Counted from the first letter of the stretch, positions 43,112-52,775 are shown. The stretch: DNA of 64,000 nt from JAJCYX01 sp965243825 (GCA_965243825.1 CBDEVT010000001.1:620001-684000), one strand, 5' to 3'. The notes: generated by a model not told the origin, from the sequence alone. Made by a program: numbers and translations.

Positions 43112-44056
43112 TCAACGACGGGCCGTCCCGCGACCCTGGTCGAAGTGAGTCTTCAGGCCAGGATTTTCAGTGATGAAGTCCTTAACGTCCATCACGATGT
43201 TCTCTTGCAGTTGGATCGAGAGGCCGCCGTCGATGGGAAGTACCACTCCTGTGATGAAGGACGCTTCATCTGAGCAGAGATACGCGATGCCGCTTGCAAT
43301 GTCGTCAGGGACACCGGTTCTCCGCACCGGGTATTGAAGCTCGAACAGCTTGAAGCCTTCGTTATTCCCAACCTCCCCCCACATGGCCTCGCCTCGCTCT
43401 GTCACGATGTGGCCTGGAGCGATGGCGTTGACCGTGATGCCGAGCGGACCGAAGTCGATCGCCATTTGACGGGTAAGGCCGATCACCGCCGCCTTGCCCG
43501 CCTCGTAGATGAGCGAGCGTGGAGCCTGCAACAGACCGTGCACTGACGACAGGTTCACAATTCGGCCAACGTTGGCATTAGGCGGTGCACCATGCCGCAG
43601 GCCCGCGCCTGTCCATTCGCCATGCTGAAAGCCGGGGCCAGCACCAGACTCCTCCATCGCAGGAACCGCATACTTCGCGCCGAGGTACAGCGCGGTCACG
43701 AGCAGGTCGATACCCGACCGCCAGGCTTCGGGCTTGACCTCAACTGCACTACCGGCCCGGTCCTGCCCGCCGCCGTAGGCGTTCTGCACCAGAAAATCGA
43801 GGCGGCCGAACTCAGTCACGGCACGCTCGACCATCTCTTTCGCGACGGTCTCCTGCGAGACGTCGCCAGTCATAGCGATGGCGTTGCCACCGGCATCGTT
43901 GATGCGCCTGGCGTTTGCTTCGGCGGCATCCTCCACGACATCAACGATCAAAACGCTGGCACCGTCTGAAGCCAGCCGCCTGGCCGATCCACCTCCGATA
44001 CCAAGCGCTCCACCGGTGACTATCGCTGCCCTGCCATCAAACCTACCTGCTGTCAT
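43112..44056 (-). CDS. Short-chain dehydrogenase/reductase
   Basis: A 314-residue SDR. The cofactor motif is AAIVTGGALGIGGGSARRL, an Asp follows strand 2 (VLIVDVVED), suggesting NAD, and the catalytic residues are Ser in RIVNLSSVHG and Tyr-x-x-x-Lys in YEAGKAAV. The normal NNAG motif reads QNAYGG. Two features are unusual: an insertion of about 25 residues before the catalytic Ser (ESGAGPGFQHGEWTGAGL) and a C-terminal extension of about 30 residues. The ATG at 44056 is used because an upstream ATG at 44167 would overlap the lipoprotein gene. It oxidises or reduces an alcohol or ketone; the substrate is unknown. Confidence 0.88.
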   Translation of the reverse strand: MTAGRFDGRAAIVTGGALGIGGGSARRLASDGASVLIVDVVEDAAEANARRINDAGGNAIAMTGDVSQETVAKEMVERAVTEFGRLDFLVQNAYGGGQDRAGSAVEVKPEAWRSGIDLLVTALYLGAKYAVPAMEESGAGPGFQHGEWTGAGLRHGAPPNANVGRIVNLSSVHGLLQAPRSLIYEAGKAAVIGLTRQMAIDFGPLGITVNAIAPGHIVTERGEAMWGEVGNNEGFKLFELQYPVRRTGVPDDIASGIAYLCSDEASFITGVVLPIDGGLSIQLQENIVMDVKDFITENPGLKTHFDQGRGTARR

Positions 44057-44141
44057 GTTTCGTTGCCTTACTTGAATACTGGAAGCTGACTTTAAGCAGG
44101 ATGTTACCGGGAAGCGATGATGAATCGCGAAGGCAAACGAA

Positions 44142-44726
44142 TCACCTTGCTTCTGGTGGCAGTTCACACGGCGCTACTTCGCCCTCTGGAAAGCACGGCC
44201 TGATCGAACGTACGGCAGTCAACAGCATCATCCCACTGGCCTCGTTGTCCACAGGTCCTGCTATGTACAGGTTTGCAGGCCGGTCGATTGTCGGTAGCGT
44301 GAGGGTGGCGCCCACGTATCCGTTCCAGTCAGGTGGGATGAACAGCTCACCCTCCACCGCCGGATCAAGTTCCCAGTCCCAGCGAATCAGTGATTCCCTC
44401 TGATCAAACGGGACGACGGGTCCGGCGTTCCCTGCGAAATCGAAGTTCAGGTGGCCCAGAACGTAGTCGCCAGGCACTCCGGGACCGATGTGTCCTGCCA
44501 GGGAGTCGAATCCCTGGGACGGTTCGTAAATCCAGTGCGGCGGAACCGTGATTGCGAAGGCGCTGACAGGATCTCGTCGAGGTCCAGCAGGCGAATAGGT
44601 GACGATCTCTCGCCAGTCTTCTCCCGGCTCCTGTCGCGGTGGCGCACCCTCAGGCAGAGAATCGTCGCTGCTACACGCGATGGCGGCTGCGGAGGCTAGT
44701 ACAACCAAAAGAAGTACGAAACGCAT
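44142..44726 (-). CDS. Lipoprotein of unknown function
   Basis: A 194-residue protein with a lipoprotein signal: MRFVLLLVVLASAAAIAC, followed by a SSDDSLPEG tether. The mature domain is beta-rich (GDYVLGHLNFDFAGNAGPVVPF, WDWELDPAVEGELFIPPDW) and resembles small secreted domains that measure or bind a ligand. It has one Cys pair near the C-terminus (PCFPEGEVAPC). No family is recognised. It should face the outside of the cytoplasmic membrane. It is upstream of the SDR gene on the same strand. Confidence 0.75.
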   Translation of the reverse strand: MRFVLLLVVLASAAAIACSSDDSLPEGAPPRQEPGEDWREIVTYSPAGPRRDPVSAFAITVPPHWIYEPSQGFDSLAGHIGPGVPGDYVLGHLNFDFAGNAGPVVPFDQRESLIRWDWELDPAVEGELFIPPDWNGYVGATLTLPTIDRPANLYIAGPVDNEASGMMLLTAVRSIRPCFPEGEVAPCELPPEAR

Positions 44727-44886
44727 GACTGTCCCTCGTTATCGATTGGACTTGCTAATAACTCGGCCCTATCAAGATTAACCTCTCTGTTGCGGTGGCC
44801 CGTTACTGGCGCAGCATGTAATCTCCGGCAAACCTCACTGCCCTGGTCGACTCCAGCAATTGCAAGACCCCAGCAAGAGACAAAAA

Positions 44887-46473
44887 ATGCACTTTGACCT
44901 GCTCATCACCGGCGGAACGGTTATTGACGGCACAGGTTCACCCGGTGTCAGAGCCGACGTAGGTATCAACGGCAAGAAGATCGAGCGGATTGACGATCTC
45001 AGTGAGGCAACTGCGGCGCGGGTGATCGATGCAACAGGGTTAACGGTCACTCCGGGCTTCATCGATGTGCACGCCCACTCAGATGGAGCGCTTCTTGTTG
45101 ACGGCCAGCACGCCAACGGCATTCGCCAGGGAATCACGACAGAAATCATCGCTCCGGACGGCCTTACGCTGGCACCGCTTTCGGCCGAAAACTACCGGAT
45201 GTACCGCTGGTATCTCTCAGGGATTCTCGGCCTGCCGGACGAGAGTCTCGACATGTCCAGCATCGAGGCTTCCCGCGCCAACTATCACAACAAGACGTCT
45301 TGCAACGTCGCAACGTTTGCCGGTCACGGGCCGGTGCGGCTTGAGGCTGTCGGCTTCGAAGATGTGCCGCTAACCGGCAGCGACCTTGATCGTGCGAAGG
45401 GCGTTCTTCGAGACGCGCTTGAGCAAGGTGCTTGCGGCTTTGCAACCGGGCTTTCGTACTTCCCACAGTCGTTTTCGACAACGGACGAACTGGTTGAGCT
45501 GTGCAAGGTAGTCGCCGAGTTCGGCCGACCGCTTTCGATCCACCTGCGCACTCATAACATCGACCGTGCGTTTGGTGGTGGAGGCGTTGCGGAGGCGATA
45601 GAGATCGGCAAGCGCTCAGGCGTCAAGGTGCACTTCGAGCACTACCGCACCCAACCGCAGGATGCTGGAGAGGTAGCAAAGATCCTCGAGCCGATTGACG
45701 CCGCAAAAGCCGAGGGTGTCGATATCACGCTCGAGACCTACCCATACCCGGTCGGCTCAAGCTTTCCACAGGCCTTCTTCCCGAGCTGGCTACACGAAGG
45801 TGGTCCCCAGAAGTTCCTCGATCGACTCTCTGACAAAACGCTGCGCGGCCAGATCATCGAGGAGATGAGGTCGATCATGTATGGCAGGCCTTCCGGCAAC
45901 GTCTGGAGCTGGATCGGCCCTGACGGTGACCAGTCACTGCCAGGAATGCTTTTCGATGACGTTTCTGAGACAACAGGTAAGTCCCTGGAAGAAGCTGTCT
46001 GCGACGTGATGGTCGAAGCGAACCTTGCCTGCGGCTTCCGCGGAGCACCTCCACACAGCACCCGCGTCTGGCGCCAGATCGAAGAGGACGTAATGGAGTT
46101 GCTGGCGCGGCCGGACTACATGATCGGCTCTGACGCCATTCCCGTCGGACAGCTTCCTCACCCGCGTGCGTACGGTTGCTTCCCGCGCGTAGTCGGCAGG
46201 TTGCGACGCCGCTTCGGCTACCCGCTGGAGCAGGTGATCCAGCGGGTTACGCAGAACCCGGCAGAGCGATTCGGGCTCAGCGGCCGCGGCGTGCTTAAAG
46301 AAGGAAACTTCGCTGACATCGTCGTTTTCGACGCAGATCGCGTCACCGACCGCTCAAGCTTTGAAGACCCGGCAGTCTTCCCTGAAGGCATCCCGCACGT
46401 TGTCGTTAACGGACAGGTAGTAGTGGATCACGAACGGCTTACGGGCGTACTCGCGGGAGAAGCTGTGCCGTGA
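44887..46473 (+). CDS. N-acyl-D-amino-acid deacylase-like amidohydrolase
   Basis: A 528-residue metal-dependent amidohydrolase of the D-aminoacylase type. The metal motif is DVHAHSDG (His62, His64). VVEFGRPLSIHLRTHN holds a later His, GVKVHFEHYRT a third, and YMIGSDAIPVGQLPHPRAYGCFPRVVG the Asp region near the C-terminus. The segment normally reading GxCGxS is IAPDGLTLAP, so the usual metal-binding Cys is absent. It may therefore act on a different amide. The start is ATG 44887; a TTG at 44860 would add only nine residues. No signal peptide is visible, so it should be cytoplasmic. Confidence 0.85.
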   Translation: MHFDLLITGGTVIDGTGSPGVRADVGINGKKIERIDDLSEATAARVIDATGLTVTPGFIDVHAHSDGALLVDGQHANGIRQGITTEIIAPDGLTLAPLSAENYRMYRWYLSGILGLPDESLDMSSIEASRANYHNKTSCNVATFAGHGPVRLEAVGFEDVPLTGSDLDRAKGVLRDALEQGACGFATGLSYFPQSFSTTDELVELCKVVAEFGRPLSIHLRTHNIDRAFGGGGVAEAIEIGKRSGVKVHFEHYRTQPQDAGEVAKILEPIDAAKAEGVDITLETYPYPVGSSFPQAFFPSWLHEGGPQKFLDRLSDKTLRGQIIEEMRSIMYGRPSGNVWSWIGPDGDQSLPGMLFDDVSETTGKSLEEAVCDVMVEANLACGFRGAPPHSTRVWRQIEEDVMELLARPDYMIGSDAIPVGQLPHPRAYGCFPRVVGRLRRRFGYPLEQVIQRVTQNPAERFGLSGRGVLKEGNFADIVVFDADRVTDRSSFEDPAVFPEGIPHVVVNGQVVVDHERLTGVLAGEAVP

Positions 46474-46656
46474 CAGGTGGGAGTGTGAAGGTTAAGTAAT
46501 ATGCCGTCTTAGCCGTCCAGTGTCCGCACGATCAGGTCCTTTCTCGAGTATGACATAACAATGCCAAACATTGATTCAGGAACCGCCTTAGTCCGGCCGG
46601 AATGATAGTTGACCTGGTTCAAAATATGCTTTCGTACGCTGAATGGGAGCAGATAA

Positions 46657-47640
46657 ATGGCGCCATCCGAGTACAAAACTTCAGATCCAGACAGCGAGAA
46701 TATCCGTTGGCTGCTCGACTCAGATCCTGCGATTCGATGGCAGGTCATGCGGGACCTGCTTGATGAGCCAGTAGAGGCGTTAACAGCCGAACGAGACCGA
46801 ATTTCGGTCGGGGGCTGGGGCGCAAAACTGCTGCAACTCCAGCAATCTGATGGTGACTGGGGAGGCGGGCCATGGGCATACCAGAGTTGGGCTTCGACGA
46901 TGGAGACTCTCATGCTGCTGAGAGAACTCGGAGTTGATCCTGCCAGTTCTCAGGTGAGAGAAGCCATCGCGCTGGTCAAACAGAAAAGCGACTGGGGCAA
47001 GTATCACAACTACTCACCGTTTTTCGAGGGAGAAGTTGAGCCTTGCATTAATGGCCGGGTGCTTGCCTGCGGCGCGTATTTTGGGGAGTCCAGCGACAGC
47101 CTGGCTGAACGACTTCTTGATGAACAGCTTGAAGACGGTGGCTGGAACTGTGATGCCCCGGACAGCAAGCGGTCATCATTTAACTCGACCATATGTGTAC
47201 TGGAAGGATTGCTTCAGTACGAGCAGGTCAAGGACGACGCCGGTGCTGTAAGGGAAGCGAGACTCAGAGGACAGGAGTACTTGCTGGAACGGAAACTGCT
47301 GAGATCTCTGTCGACTGGCGAAATCGTTGGGAAAGACCGCAAGAGCGGTCGTGACTGGAGAGAGTTCACTTTCCCGACGCGTTGGCGCTACGACGTTCTC
47401 TGGGGGCTCGACTACCTTAGAAAAGCTGGCACAGACCCTGACGACCGCGTGTCTGAAGCGATCGATCTTGTCGCCGAAAAACAGTTAGAGAACGGCCGAT
47501 GGCCGCTCGGCGAGCCTCACCCCGGCACTGTGCACTTCGACATGGAAGAGCGGGAAGCGGTCGAAAGCCGGTGGAACACGCTGCGTGTGCTGCGAGTCCT
47601 CAACTGGTATTCCGGCAAAGCCGACACGCAGGGCTGGTAG
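46657..47640 (+). CDS. Squalene-cyclase-like alpha/alpha toroid protein
   Basis: A 327-residue protein built of repeated helical hairpins. Three QW-like motifs can be seen: LQQSDGDWGGGPW, LDEQLEDGGWNCD and EKQLENGRWPLGEPHPG. These are typical of squalene/hopene cyclase and prenyltransferase toroids. The protein is only half the length of a cyclase and lacks a clear DxDD catalytic motif, so it is probably not a full cyclase. It may bind or modify a lipid or an isoprenoid-like molecule. It is a single gene with a normal ATG; there are 183 bp of gap upstream. Confidence 0.75.
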   Translation: MAPSEYKTSDPDSENIRWLLDSDPAIRWQVMRDLLDEPVEALTAERDRISVGGWGAKLLQLQQSDGDWGGGPWAYQSWASTMETLMLLRELGVDPASSQVREAIALVKQKSDWGKYHNYSPFFEGEVEPCINGRVLACGAYFGESSDSLAERLLDEQLEDGGWNCDAPDSKRSSFNSTICVLEGLLQYEQVKDDAGAVREARLRGQEYLLERKLLRSLSTGEIVGKDRKSGRDWREFTFPTRWRYDVLWGLDYLRKAGTDPDDRVSEAIDLVAEKQLENGRWPLGEPHPGTVHFDMEEREAVESRWNTLRVLRVLNWYSGKADTQGW

Positions 47641-47695
47641 CACAAGATGGCGAGCGGATTCGGCTCGTAGATGCCGCTACGTCGGTGACACCGGT

Positions 47696-48340
47696 CTAAC
47701 CTGGCAGGTTCCTGATTGCGTCAGGTAAGTCTCTGAACGATGAAACTTTTGCGGTTGCGTCAGAGAGATCCTGGTCCGCGGTGAACTCATTGGCAACCAC
47801 GATGCAGTCGATACCTGCCGCCAGTGCCGACTTCAGACCTCTGGCCGAGTCTTCGACAACTACCGTTTCAGCGGCGGTTGCGCCAAACCGTGTAAGCCCT
47901 TTCAGATAGGGCTCTGGGTCTGGCTTTGCCCGCTCGTAGTCGCCCCTCGTTAACCAGAACTCCATGTGATCCAGGATGGAACGTCGCTCGTGAATCAGGG
48001 CGAAATCCGCAGGCTTGGAAGTGGTGACGATGCCCATCCTGTACTGACCAGCGAGTTCGTCCAGCGTTTCGGAGACACCTTCAATCTCGATTTCTTCATT
48101 GACAAGGTATTCCTGGTAGTACCGGTTTCGCAGCTCGCGACATCGGTCTATTTCAGCTTCAGACACTCCTGCGGATCGGGCTGGTTCCCAGGTGGGAACA
48201 CCATTCGCCATGTTCGCCAGATAGGCATCAAGCGGCAGGTCAAGACCTATCGACGCCAGCGCCCGCTTACCAGCCAGGTAATACCAGCGCTCGGTATCGA
48301 CCAGCACCCCATCGTGGTCGAACAGGATGAATCTTTTCAC
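47696..48340 (-). CDS. HAD-superfamily phosphatase/phosphomutase-like hydrolase
   Basis: A 214-residue HAD hydrolase with a helical cap of the beta-phosphoglucomutase type. Motif I is FDHDGVLVDT, motif II IVTTSK, motif III AKPDPEP and motif IV VVVEDSARGLKSALAAG. All four are intact. The first Asp forms the phospho-intermediate. It acts on a small phosphorylated metabolite; the substrate is unknown. The GTG at 48340 is taken as the start because the upstream open frame (to 48493) does not look like HAD sequence. It lies 159 bp after the purC gene on the same strand. Confidence 0.85.
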   Translation of the reverse strand: MKRFILFDHDGVLVDTERWYYLAGKRALASIGLDLPLDAYLANMANGVPTWEPARSAGVSEAEIDRCRELRNRYYQEYLVNEEIEIEGVSETLDELAGQYRMGIVTTSKPADFALIHERRSILDHMEFWLTRGDYERAKPDPEPYLKGLTRFGATAAETVVVEDSARGLKSALAAGIDCIVVANEFTADQDLSDATAKVSSFRDLPDAIRNLPG

Positions 48341-48499
48341 TGTCGCGCTCGGTTTGATTCTGGTCTGGCAATCAACGGAATCGTTCCAGGTAAATGGACC
48401 CTCGGTGAACGGAATCGATGTGTGCGCAGCGAGGTGAGTTGTAAAGCTGACGGGTTGATCGCTGGGTCGGCCAGGTTCAGAGCCGCAGCGCAATGCCCT

Positions 48500-49489
48500 T
48501 CAAACGGCTCCTTGAAGGTTGATCTCCAGTCGCTGCTCAACAGGTTGGCCAGGCTCGGGAAACTCAAAGGTTCGCCCGGTGATCTTCTCGTACAAGTAGA
48601 TATTGCGTCTTGAAAGCTCGACGACAAGGTCGTCCGGGGCCGGAGGCAGGACCTCGTCCTCGTATGGATCGCAGTTCTCCCTGAACCAGAGCCGAAGGAA
48701 TTCTCTGTCCACATTGTCTGGTTCCTGGCCTTCACGCATGCGCTGTTCGTAAGTGTCGGCGATCCAGTAGCGGCTGGAATCGGAGGTGTGGATTTCGTCC
48801 ACCAGAGTGATCTGACCGTCCTCGTCACGGCCCATCTCGTATTTGGTATCGACCAGAATCAGCCCACGCTCAGCGGCCTTAGCCTGGCCGAAAGCGAACA
48901 GCTCCAGGGCAATACTGCTGCACTGCTCCCAGTCGTCGGCGGTCATCCAGTTCTCCGACACGATCTCGTCCGGGCTGATCGGGCGATCATGATCGTGCTC
49001 TTTAGTGGTCGGAGTGAGGATATTCGTTGGAAGCTTCTGATTCTTCACCATCCCTTCCGACAGATCATTGCCGCAGTATCGACGTTGGCCGCTTTCGTAG
49101 ACCGTCCAGAGAGCCGTGTTTGTGCTGCCTGTGATGTACCCACGCACCACGATCTCGATAGGAAATACGGTGCATTTTTTAGCCACGGTCACGTTTGGAT
49201 CGGGGATCGATAGGACGTGATTCGGCACGATGTGTCGGGTTTGCTCAAACCACCAGGCGCTCGTCATGTTGAGAACCTGGCCTTTGAACGGGATAGCAGC
49301 CAGCACTCGATCAAAAGCGCTCTGCCTGTCAGTGGTGATGAGCACCAGGCGGTCACCCAGATCGTATCGGTCTCGTGCCTTACCGGAGACCTTGTTACCT
49401 CTTGAGAGATTGGTCTCAGTGAGGCAGTTATCAAGCTCTTCGCGTATTCGTTCTTCGTAGCTCGCCGGGGTCTGAATAGCGCTCTGCAT
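48500..49489 (-). CDS. purC: Phosphoribosylaminoimidazole-succinocarboxamide synthase
   Basis: A 329-residue SAICAR synthetase of the longer type also found in yeast Ade1. It has the family motifs KVSGKARDRYDLGDRLVLITTDRQSAFDRVL, PIEIVVRGYITGSTNT, and LVDTKYEMGRDEDGQITLVDEIHTSDSSRYW. It adds aspartate to CAIR in step 8 of purine synthesis, using ATP, in the cytoplasm. It is a single-copy housekeeping gene. Other pur genes are not in the window. It lies downstream of two lipoprotein genes and dusB on the same strand, with gaps of 236 bp and less. Confidence 0.95.
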   Translation of the reverse strand: MQSAIQTPASYEERIREELDNCLTETNLSRGNKVSGKARDRYDLGDRLVLITTDRQSAFDRVLAAIPFKGQVLNMTSAWWFEQTRHIVPNHVLSIPDPNVTVAKKCTVFPIEIVVRGYITGSTNTALWTVYESGQRRYCGNDLSEGMVKNQKLPTNILTPTTKEHDHDRPISPDEIVSENWMTADDWEQCSSIALELFAFGQAKAAERGLILVDTKYEMGRDEDGQITLVDEIHTSDSSRYWIADTYEQRMREGQEPDNVDREFLRLWFRENCDPYEDEVLPPAPDDLVVELSRRNIYLYEKITGRTFEFPEPGQPVEQRLEINLQGAV

Positions 49490-49725
49490 CTATCGTTGTC
49501 TCCGCAAATTCTGCGACTTCACAGGCTTGTCTCGTTTGTGCGAATACTCAAAGGTGCCAGTAGCTACCTGTCCCGCTCAGGCATGCCGGAAATCGCATCC
49601 AACTCTCTGCTTTCGAGACGCCTTCGGAAGTCAGTCTGTTTTCCGCGAATCGCCGGTCTCATGGTAGACGACCTGGAAGCTCCACACTCCCCAATCAACC
49701 TCGGCCCCGGCCAACGTGAACGAGT

Positions 49726-50889
49726 TTACTGGCGCGTTCGCTGGCGAGACTGTTCCGGGACATCGCCATCGTCGGTTGTCCAGTAACGAACCTCGAAGGT
49801 GACAGGTCCGTCGCCTTCCTGGCATTCAGGCGCCAAACACGACACGATAACCAGATCGCCAGTCGGCCCGGGGAAGTGTCCCTGGAACTCGGTCGAGCCC
49901 GGCGAAAGTATCTCGACATCGTCACGGAAGCTGCGATCACTGTCGCTATCGACTACGCTGCCACTCAACTTGATGTCGAACAGCACTCCGTCAACAGACG
50001 ATGCAAGGATTTCTTCAGTTACCTGTACCGGCTCTGTCTGTTCACCGCTACCGAAAGTCAGATCAGGTTCACAGGTGAACTGTGGATCGTTGATCGCTTC
50101 GCCAAGCATCGACTCGTCGGGTAATTCGATCTCTATCGGTCCTTCTAAGGCTTGGAAGTTCGAGGTTGTGATCTGAGATGTGCCATCTGATCCGAGAAAG
50201 GTTTGTTGTTGTAAGACTGGTAAGAAGGTGGACGTCGATATCAGCACTTCAATCTCGACCGGTCCGTCCCAATCCTCGGGATCCATTTGGGTAGTTTCGA
50301 GTCGATAAACGCTCTGTCCCTCGTGAAGCTCTGTCTGGACTTCTACAGCGCCGATCTCATCGATAGTCGAGACCAAAAACAGGTCAGCAATTGTCAGACC
50401 AGTGTCGCCGGAGAGGGTGTTGGTGGATTCGCGATCCGGGTGCTCACGCCACAGTCCGTCCGGTGAGCACCTCACATATGCGAGGTCACCGAAGACGATC
50501 GACTCTTCATACACATTGAGCGCACCGGTCATTTCCACAACTGAACGCTCACGATCCGGCAATATCTCTTCGCCGACCAACTCATCGGGCCACGTGATTT
50601 CGAACGACGCGTGGCCACTTATCGTCTGACCGAAGTAAAGGTCGCCTTCAATATCTCCCTTGATCCTAAAAGACCTGGCAGCACCGAAAGCCTCGTCGGC
50701 TCTACTGATGATCTCCTCGGCGCTTAAGTCCTCGACGGTGGCTACCACGACTGGTGAAGTCGCCGTTTCGTCGCCTGCCTGGACAGGCTCACCATCATCC
50801 GGAGTACCTGAAGAACAGGCAGCAAGACCAAATAGAAGTGTCAAGCCTGAGATCAGCGCAACTAAGTTGATGATTTTCGTTCGTTTCAT
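49726..50889 (-). CDS. Lipoprotein, LppX/LprG-like domain
   Basis: A 387-residue lipoprotein. The signal MKRTKIINLVALISGLTLLFGLAAC ends in a lipobox Cys, then a SSGTPDDGEP tether. DLSAEEIISRADEAFGAARSFRIKGDIEGDLYFG starts a beta-rich half-barrel region like the LppX/LolA-type lipid-binding fold. The following strands (GPVEIEVLISTSTFLPVLQQQ) support this. The last 100 residues form a separate beta domain. Members carry lipids or lipid-like molecules across the cell envelope. It is a tandem paralogue of the next gene upstream, 79 bp away. Confidence 0.75.
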   Translation of the reverse strand: MKRTKIINLVALISGLTLLFGLAACSSGTPDDGEPVQAGDETATSPVVVATVEDLSAEEIISRADEAFGAARSFRIKGDIEGDLYFGQTISGHASFEITWPDELVGEEILPDRERSVVEMTGALNVYEESIVFGDLAYVRCSPDGLWREHPDRESTNTLSGDTGLTIADLFLVSTIDEIGAVEVQTELHEGQSVYRLETTQMDPEDWDGPVEIEVLISTSTFLPVLQQQTFLGSDGTSQITTSNFQALEGPIEIELPDESMLGEAINDPQFTCEPDLTFGSGEQTEPVQVTEEILASSVDGVLFDIKLSGSVVDSDSDRSFRDDVEILSPGSTEFQGHFPGPTGDLVIVSCLAPECQEGDGPVTFEVRYWTTDDGDVPEQSRQRTRQ

Positions 50890-50968
50890 TTGCGTTTACC
50901 TGACTTCGTTTTCTCGCAGTGCCCGAAGGACGCTGACCGGTCGCGACCAGACAGCAATATGGCTAACG

Positions 50969-51766
50969 TCAGTAAGGAAGCAGATCACCTCGAGAACACT
51001 CGACGCCAGGATCACCTGCGTTTCCGATCACCGATGACTCATCAGGAGGGTTGATCTCGACCGGTCGTTCAAGAGGTGTGAACACCTCATTCTTTATTCG
51101 AGCGAAATCCGAACCGACATTCCGCGTTTCGGACATGATCGGCAAGAATTCATCGGCCGATATGAACAGGATCGTGCTGCGTTCGATTTCCTCTTCGGTA
51201 GGATCGGGGAACTTCGACTCAAGTCGATAGACGGCCACCCCTCCCTCTATACCGGTCGATACTTGAAACTCGTCTGGATCACCAAACATGAATGGGCTAA
51301 GCATAGAGATCACGATTTCAGGAGCATTGATATAGTCCTCAAAACCGGGATAACCCTCAGGTTCCCGGACCCAGCCTTGATCGGTCGTGCACCTGATGAA
51401 CTCACCACTTGGGACCGTAATCGATTCGAGAAACTTTGTTGGTCCACCTGTCCCAATCCTGGCAACGGTTCGCAACTCATCTGGCGCGTTGACAGTAAAA
51501 ATAAATAGCCACTTCCAGATTAGTAACGAAAACTGACTTGCCGATTCCTCGGTGGTGTAGATGAACGAACTAACTTGTTCGATCGCCTTCTCTGATCGGT
51601 CGATGATCTCTTCTACACTGAGTGGCTCTGGAGTTGGTATCTGAGCGATTGCCGTGGCAGTCGCCTCAGATGCGGTGGGAGGGTCCGAACTGCAGGCGCC
51701 GGCAATCAGAAGTAGTAGCAAACCAGTTGCCGCGGAGAGAACCTTCGGACAATACGCTGATTTCAT
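50969..51766 (-). CDS. Lipoprotein, LppX/LprG-like domain (paralogue)
   Basis: A 265-residue lipoprotein. The signal MKSAYCPKVLSAATGLLLLLIAGAC leads into a SSDPPTASEATATA tether. The mature part PLSVEEIIDRSEKAIEQVSSFIYTTEE is similar in layout to the paralogue downstream, as is the segment TILFISADEFLPIMSETRNVGSD. The ATG at 51766 has AAGGA about 6 bp upstream; an earlier ATG at 51790 is less likely. It lies 55 bp after dusB on the same strand. A lipid-carrier or surface-sensing role is inferred from the fold. Confidence 0.75.
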   Translation of the reverse strand: MKSAYCPKVLSAATGLLLLLIAGACSSDPPTASEATATAIAQIPTPEPLSVEEIIDRSEKAIEQVSSFIYTTEESASQFSLLIWKWLFIFTVNAPDELRTVARIGTGGPTKFLESITVPSGEFIRCTTDQGWVREPEGYPGFEDYINAPEIVISMLSPFMFGDPDEFQVSTGIEGGVAVYRLESKFPDPTEEEIERSTILFISADEFLPIMSETRNVGSDFARIKNEVFTPLERPVEINPPDESSVIGNAGDPGVECSRGDLLPY

Positions 51767-51821
51767 TTCGTCCTTTGCCGCTATCGGCAATTATCCTGTT
51801 GTGAGTGACCACAGTACAGGT

Positions 51822-52775
51822 TTAGGCCGCGTCCCAGAAACGGCGGAACGTGCTTCTCACTTCGTCGGTCGTAGTGCATTCGTTGAAGATGGTACGACGA
51901 CATTCCCGAGCAGCGGGCAGGCCTTTTCCGTAGTACGAAAGGTGCCGCTTGAGCTGGATGAGTTGGAAACGCCCTTCAGGCAGGAATGAGAGAATCAGCC
52001 CAATGTGACGGTCGATCACCCGGTCCCTATACTCACGTTGGCGGTCAGCAGACCAGCCTTCGTACTCAGAGTTGAAGATCCAGGGCTGCCCGACGGCACC
52101 TCGACCGATCATCACCGAGACGCATCCGGTCTCGGCCATCATCCTCACAGCCTCGCTGTACGCAGTCACATCACCGTTCCCGGTGACCGGAATGTCAACC
52201 GCTTCTACAACATCTCGGATGATGTGCCAGGGCGCCTTGCCACTGAAGCGTTGCGAGCGGGTGCGTGGATGCACCGTGATTGCATCGACGCCTTCAGATT
52301 CAGCCATCTGCGCAACTTCGACCGCGTTCAGGTGTTCGTAGTCCCAGCCACCGCGTATCTTGATCGTCAGAGGTACTTCGCAAACTCGACGAAGGGCGCG
52401 CAGGATCAGGGCGGTCCCGGCAACATCACGCATCATCGCTGAACCTTTGCCGGTCTTCGTAATCTTCGGCATCGGACAGCCCATGTTGATATCGATGATG
52501 TCTGCGCCCCGCTTTTGCAACAGTTCGGCTGCTTCAACAAGCGTGTCCAGCCTGTTACCGAGCAGCTGCATCGCAAGCGGTCTCTCTTCCGGTAAATACT
52601 CGGCGAGACGCTCAGAGGTTGGTGTCTTGTTCACCAGTCCTGTGGCATCGATCTCCTCAGAAGTGATCAGTGCGGACCCGCACTCCTTCGCCACCAGGCG
52701 AAACGAGGCGTTGGTGATGCCCGCCATAGGCGCAAGCCGAACAGGCGATTCGATCTCGAGATTTCCGATGCGCAT
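51822..52775 (-). CDS. dusB: tRNA-dihydrouridine synthase
   Basis: A 317-residue FMN-dependent enzyme that reduces uridines in the D-loop of tRNA. PVRLAPMAGITNASFR is the N-terminal FMN site. DINMGCPMPKITKTGKGSAMM holds the catalytic Cys100. GGWDYEHLNAVEVAQMAESEGVDAITVHPRTRSQRFSGKAPW is the second active-site strand. TGNGDVTAYSEA and MIGRGAVGQPWIF bind the FMN phosphate. It is of DusB type by overall pattern. It heads a co-oriented run of dusB, two lipoproteins, purC and a HAD gene. Confidence 0.92.
   Translation of the reverse strand: MRIGNLEIESPVRLAPMAGITNASFRLVAKECGSALITSEEIDATGLVNKTPTSERLAEYLPEERPLAMQLLGNRLDTLVEAAELLQKRGADIIDINMGCPMPKITKTGKGSAMMRDVAGTALILRALRRVCEVPLTIKIRGGWDYEHLNAVEVAQMAESEGVDAITVHPRTRSQRFSGKAPWHIIRDVVEAVDIPVTGNGDVTAYSEAVRMMAETGCVSVMIGRGAVGQPWIFNSEYEGWSADRQREYRDRVIDRHIGLILSFLPEGRFQLIQLKRHLSYYGKGLPAARECRRTIFNECTTTDEVRSTFRRFWDAA

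Noticed and set aside
44057..44167. Longer upstream start for the SDR gene
   Set aside because: It would overlap the lipoprotein gene, and the SDR fold begins after the ATG at 44056.
48341..48493. Longer upstream start for the HAD gene
   Set aside because: The extra 51 residues are not HAD-like, and the family begins right after the GTG at 48340.
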